Source: Gallionellales bacterium UBA7399 (lineage in GTDB: Bacteria; Pseudomonadota; Gammaproteobacteria; Burkholderiales; Gallionellaceae). Taken from it: 16,524 nt of DNA. A program made the position numbers and the translations under genes. Below the pieces are notes generated by a model, which saw only the letters and a list, made by a program, of their open reading frames with translations, was not told the DNA's origin and ran no database searches. Within the stretch, counting starts at the first letter, position 1. Each line of letters begins with the position of its first letter. The stretch is from contig DKNB01000039.1 of the NCBI GenBank assembly GCA_002470125.1, positions 1 through 16,524 of the forward strand. Direction: 5' to 3'. This document shows, piece by piece, positions 14,031-16,524 of this stretch.

Positions 14031-15359
14031 TTATTTTTTATGTTTACTTGTCGCGGCATCTAGCTCACGCAAACGAGCCATCTTTTCAAAAATTTGCTCC
14101 TCCAGGCCCCTCTTGGTGGGCTGATAAAAATGCACCTCCGGCATGCCATCCGGAAAATAATTCTCCCCCGCCGCATAGCCCTCTTCCTCGTTGTGTGCGT
14201 AACGATAACCCTTACCATAATCAAGCTTCTGCATAAGCTTAGTGGGTGCGTTACGCAAATGCAGTGGCACCGGGCGTGATTGATCTTGTGCAATCAAATC
14301 ACGAGCGGCATTATACGCGACATAGCCCGCGTTCGACTTGGCGGCAGCTGCCATATAAAGCACTGCCTGTGCCAGTGCCAGCTCACCCTCTGGTGAGCCC
14401 AACTGTTCGTAAGTCTGGGCGGCATTCAGTGTCAGCTGAATCGCACGCGGATCGGCCAAGCCGATATCTTCCCACGCCATTCGCACAATGCGTCGCGCCA
14501 AATAACGCGGGTCCATGCCCCCGTCTAGCATACGCATCATCCAATACAGTGCAGCATCTGGATTGGATCCGCGGACTGATTTATGTAGGGCGGAGATCTG
14601 ATCGTAGAAGGCCTCACCATTTTTATCAAAACGACGCACACCCTGCACCAGGGTGGCATCCAGTAGGGTTGCATCAATGCGTTTGGCTGAACCGCCCTGA
14701 ACAGCGGCCTCCAGTTGCTCCAAAACGTTTAGCAGCCGTCTGGCATCGCCATCCGCATGGCTAACAATTCTCTCCTGCACGCCGTCCTCAAATTCAACGC
14801 CCACAAAGATCAGTTTCTTCGTACGCTCTAGCAGCTGACCTAGCTCAGTCACTGATAGACTTTTAAGTGTGTATACCTGGACGCGTGAAAGCAAGGCATT
14901 GATTACCTCAAACGAAGGATTCTCTGTGGTCGCACCTACAAAGGTAATCAGGCCCTGCTCAACGAATGGGAGGAACGTGTCTTGCTGAGATTTATTAAAA
15001 CGATGCACCTCATCCACAAACAGCATGGTATGGCGTCCACTTTGCTGCAGCACGTGCTGCGCTTGAGCAATGGCATCACGAATATCCTTTACCCCAGACA
15101 GTATGGCTGACAGCGACACGAATTCAGCGTCAAACGCTGAAGCCATCAGCCTAGCCAGTGTCGTTTTTCCAACTCCAGGTGGCCCCCACAGAATCATGGA
15201 ATGGGGTCTTCCAGAATCAAAGGCCAAGCGCAATGGCCTTCCCGGCCCAAGCAAATGAGACTGTCCAATAACGTCATCGACATTCTTTGGGCGCAATCGA
15301 TCTGCCAACGGTGCCGCTGGCATAGGGGAGTCAAACAAATTATCGCTAGCAAAAGACAT
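14031..15359 (-). CDS. rarA: Replication-associated recombination protein A (RarA/MgsA, WRNIP1 family AAA+ ATPase)
   Basis: Clamp-loader-like AAA+ ATPase that acts at stalled replication forks and DNA ends with SSB. Motifs: PLADRLRPKNVDDVIGQSHLLG at the N-terminus, Walker A GPPGVGKT (59-66), Walker B MLFVDEVHRFNKSQQD (112-127, Asp116 and Glu117), sensor 1 FVGATTENPSFEVINALLSR (140-159) and sensor 2 DGDARRLLNVLEQL. The C-terminal tetramerisation part holds the signatures KSVRGSNPDAALYWMMRMLDGGMDPRYLARRIVRMAWEDIG (segment) and PVPLHLRNAPTKLM. Length 442 is normal. It has a weak ribosome binding site (GGTAAG). It lies 56 bases after lolA and 54 before serS, and the whole block is probably one operon. 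Confidence 0.97.
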   Translation of the reverse strand: MSFASDNLFDSPMPAAPLADRLRPKNVDDVIGQSHLLGPGRPLRLAFDSGRPHSMILWGPPGVGKTTLARLMASAFDAEFVSLSAILSGVKDIRDAIAQAQHVLQQSGRHTMLFVDEVHRFNKSQQDTFLPFVEQGLITFVGATTENPSFEVINALLSRVQVYTLKSLSVTELGQLLERTKKLIFVGVEFEDGVQERIVSHADGDARRLLNVLEQLEAAVQGGSAKRIDATLLDATLVQGVRRFDKNGEAFYDQISALHKSVRGSNPDAALYWMMRMLDGGMDPRYLARRIVRMAWEDIGLADPRAIQLTLNAAQTYEQLGSPEGELALAQAVLYMAAAAKSNAGYVAYNAARDLIAQDQSRPVPLHLRNAPTKLMQKLDYGKGYRYAHNEEEGYAAGENYFPDGMPEVHFYQPTKRGLEEQIFEKMARLRELDAATSKHKK

Positions 15360-15415
15360 ACTGTACTTACCGCAGCAAAGGTTGACTCTCAGGATTAGCG
15401 CAGGTAGCGAAGGGC

Positions 15416-16027
15416 TTACTCACCTAGTACGTCCACTCCCTTTGGCAGTACAAACTTAAATAAGTGAGCCGGCAGCTGTGGATTGCGCTGCAACTTCGAG
15501 AACCGAAGTACGGTGGTATGCCCAAATGCGTCCCTTAATTCCATGACGATCAACTCAGACTGGGAATTGAATGCCATGAGCACCTGATCAAAGCCAGAAT
15601 CCTGCTTGCGTGGCAATGCCTGCAGCCAATCTAGGCCCTCCCTTACTTCACGATCGCTCAACTCAAAGTCACGCTCGATTTCATTTCTACCGGACAGTAA
15701 CGCTGCCGGGCTACTGCCAAGTGCGGTATCTATTTTTTTTACTACAACCTGATTCAACTCGACGTCATACAGCCAGAACCTCTGGCCGTCCCCCACAATT
15801 ATTTGTTCGAAAGGTTTTCGATAGACCCAGCGAAACTTTCCAGGGCGCACGAACTGCATGGTGCCAGAGGCCAGTTGGATACGCTTCCCACTTTTATCCT
15901 TAACCTCCTGAACAAAATTAGCTTGTGCTGATTGCGTGGACGCAATGAAATCTTTTAATTTATCCGTGGCACCGGCTTGCGCAAGGGAGGGCAAGAAGAA
16001 AAGCCACAACACAAAAAACTTACGCAT
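15416..16027 (-). CDS. lolA: Outer-membrane lipoprotein carrier protein LolA
   Basis: Periplasmic chaperone that takes lipoproteins from the LolCDE transporter and hands them to LolB in the outer membrane. The signal peptide MRKFFVLWLFFLPSLAQA (1-18) is expected to be cut after AQA. The mature protein shows LolA features: QANFVQEVKDKSGKRIQLASGTMQFVRPGKFRWVYRKPFEQIIVGDGQ (segment, residues 34-82), WLYDVELNQVVVKKI, SPAALLSG, and the C-terminal FKFVLPKGVDVLG. Arg70 within the FRWVYRKPFEQ region corresponds to the conserved hydrophobic-cavity strand. Length 203 equals the family. A GGGAGA ribosome binding site precedes the ATG. It lies 62 bases after ftsK, as in E. coli. Its cargo includes lipoproteins matured by Lnt, which is also in this window. 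Confidence 0.96.
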   Translation of the reverse strand: MRKFFVLWLFFLPSLAQAGATDKLKDFIASTQSAQANFVQEVKDKSGKRIQLASGTMQFVRPGKFRWVYRKPFEQIIVGDGQRFWLYDVELNQVVVKKIDTALGSSPAALLSGRNEIERDFELSDREVREGLDWLQALPRKQDSGFDQVLMAFNSQSELIVMELRDAFGHTTVLRFSKLQRNPQLPAHLFKFVLPKGVDVLGE

Positions 16028-16068
16028 ATATAATTTCTCCCTGCACGAGCCCTTATTTATAGGAGGCG

Positions 16069-16081
16069 CCGTGGACCACGG
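16069..16081. repeat. Palindrome between ftsK and lolA
   Basis: CCGTGG-A-CCACGG is an inverted repeat with a one-base centre, which can fold as a four-pair stem with a five-base loop. No T-run follows on the minus strand, so it is unlikely to stop transcription between ftsK and lolA. Twelve of its bases with left flank (GCGCCGTGGACC, 16066-16077) recur inside ftsK at 16427-16438. Confidence 0.35.
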
Positions 16082-16089
16082 TTAACCTA

Positions 16090-16524
16090 TCACTCCGGTC
16101 TCGCGGGCGCGATAACTTCACGATTACCGTTTCCCTGCATCGGTGTCACGACTCCGGCGCGCTCCATCTGTTCCACCAAACGGGCGGCACGATTGTAGCC
16201 AATTCGTAAGTGGCGCTGCACTAAGGAGATGGAGGCGCGACGTGACTTCACCACAATCTCCACCGCCTGATCGTAAAGCGCATCGGCCTCTGCGCTTGCG
16301 CCACTTTCGGAATCACCGTCCGTTGCAAGCTCGTCCGCGGAGGTCAGTACGCCCTCGATGTACTGCGGTGCACCCTGCATCTTGAGGTACTCAACAACAC
16401 GGTGTACCTCCTGATCTGAAACAAATGCGCCGTGGACCCTCTGCGGGTAGCCAGCCCCAGGGGGTAGATAGAGCATATCTCCCTGACCGAGCAGTGCCTC
16501 TGCACCCATTTGGTCTAGGATGGT
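16090..16524 (-). CDS. ftsK: DNA translocase FtsK, C-terminal part (5' end outside window)
   Basis: Septal DNA pump that moves sister chromosomes and activates XerCD at dif. The frame stays open to the window edge (145 codons), beginning TILDQMGAEALLGQGDMLYL, the end of the RecA-like motor domain. It continues with the VHGAFVSDQEV segment, a linker rich in small acidic residues (about 56-75), and the gamma winged-helix domain DALYDQAVEIVVKSRRASIS through LVQRHLRIGYNRAARLVEQME, which reads KOPS sequences. It ends VIAPARPE. The gamma-domain SLVQRHLRIGYNRA signature is canonical. The four N-terminal membrane helices and the ATPase Walker motifs lie beyond the window. It heads the minus-strand block with lolA, rarA and serS. 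Confidence 0.96.
   Translation of the reverse strand, partial: TILDQMGAEALLGQGDMLYLPPGAGYPQRVHGAFVSDQEVHRVVEYLKMQGAPQYIEGVLTSADELATDGDSESGASAEADALYDQAVEIVVKSRRASISLVQRHLRIGYNRAARLVEQMERAGVVTPMQGNGNREVIAPARPE

Noticed and set aside
14246..14764. 172-codon plus-strand open frame inside rarA
   Set aside because: It is antisense to conserved RarA motifs, has low-complexity arginine/proline/histidine composition and no ribosome binding site.

Overview
The window reads as chromosomal DNA of a betaproteobacterium, most likely a free-living respiring one. The protein sequences look betaproteobacterial, and two housekeeping gene orders are shared with gammaproteobacteria: pncC-recA-recX, and ftsK-lolA-rarA-serS on the minus strand. 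A CbbY-type phosphatase hints at a Calvin-cycle autotroph, for example a nitrifier or iron oxidiser of the Nitrosomonadales, but this is inference from one gene. I see no insertion sequence, phage gene, CRISPR array or other sign of recent transfer. No gene-free stretch exceeds 300 bases; the largest gaps are 6648-6920, 12429-12680 and 5091-5312.

Left part (1-5090): the 3' part of a cysB-type LysR regulator runs into a convergent minus-strand operon, cbbY-like phosphatase -> RsuA/RluF-type pseudouridine synthase -> queA. Divergent from that operon, behind a consensus -10 box, are lnt (lipoprotein N-acyltransferase) and a small GIY-YIG protein.

Middle (5091-8110): fnr, encoding the [4Fe-4S] oxygen sensor with all four cluster cysteines, is preceded by a perfect FNR box that overlaps its own -35 region. 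It is followed with zero spacing by a SCO1/SenC copper chaperone gene. Next comes the most notable element of the window: a leader that matches the SAM-II (SAM-alpha) riboswitch closely, followed by an intrinsic terminator and then metZ. The family is known mainly from alphaproteobacteria. The layout suggests that S-adenosylmethionine controls methionine synthesis by transcription attenuation.

Right part (8227-16524): pncC, recA and recX form a plus-strand recombination cluster with no recognisable LexA box. A tRNA-Ser(CGA) gene lies on the minus strand, divergent from mltF (lytic transglycosylase). Convergent to mltF is an unrecognised 171-residue protein gene with palindromes in its upstream region. 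The minus-strand block ftsK (partial) -> lolA -> rarA -> serS links chromosome segregation, lipoprotein trafficking, replication-fork maintenance and seryl-tRNA charging.

Most of the window is ordinary core genome. The regulatory DNA (SAM-II leader, fnr promoter, palindromes near the unknown gene) is where a second look is worthwhile.
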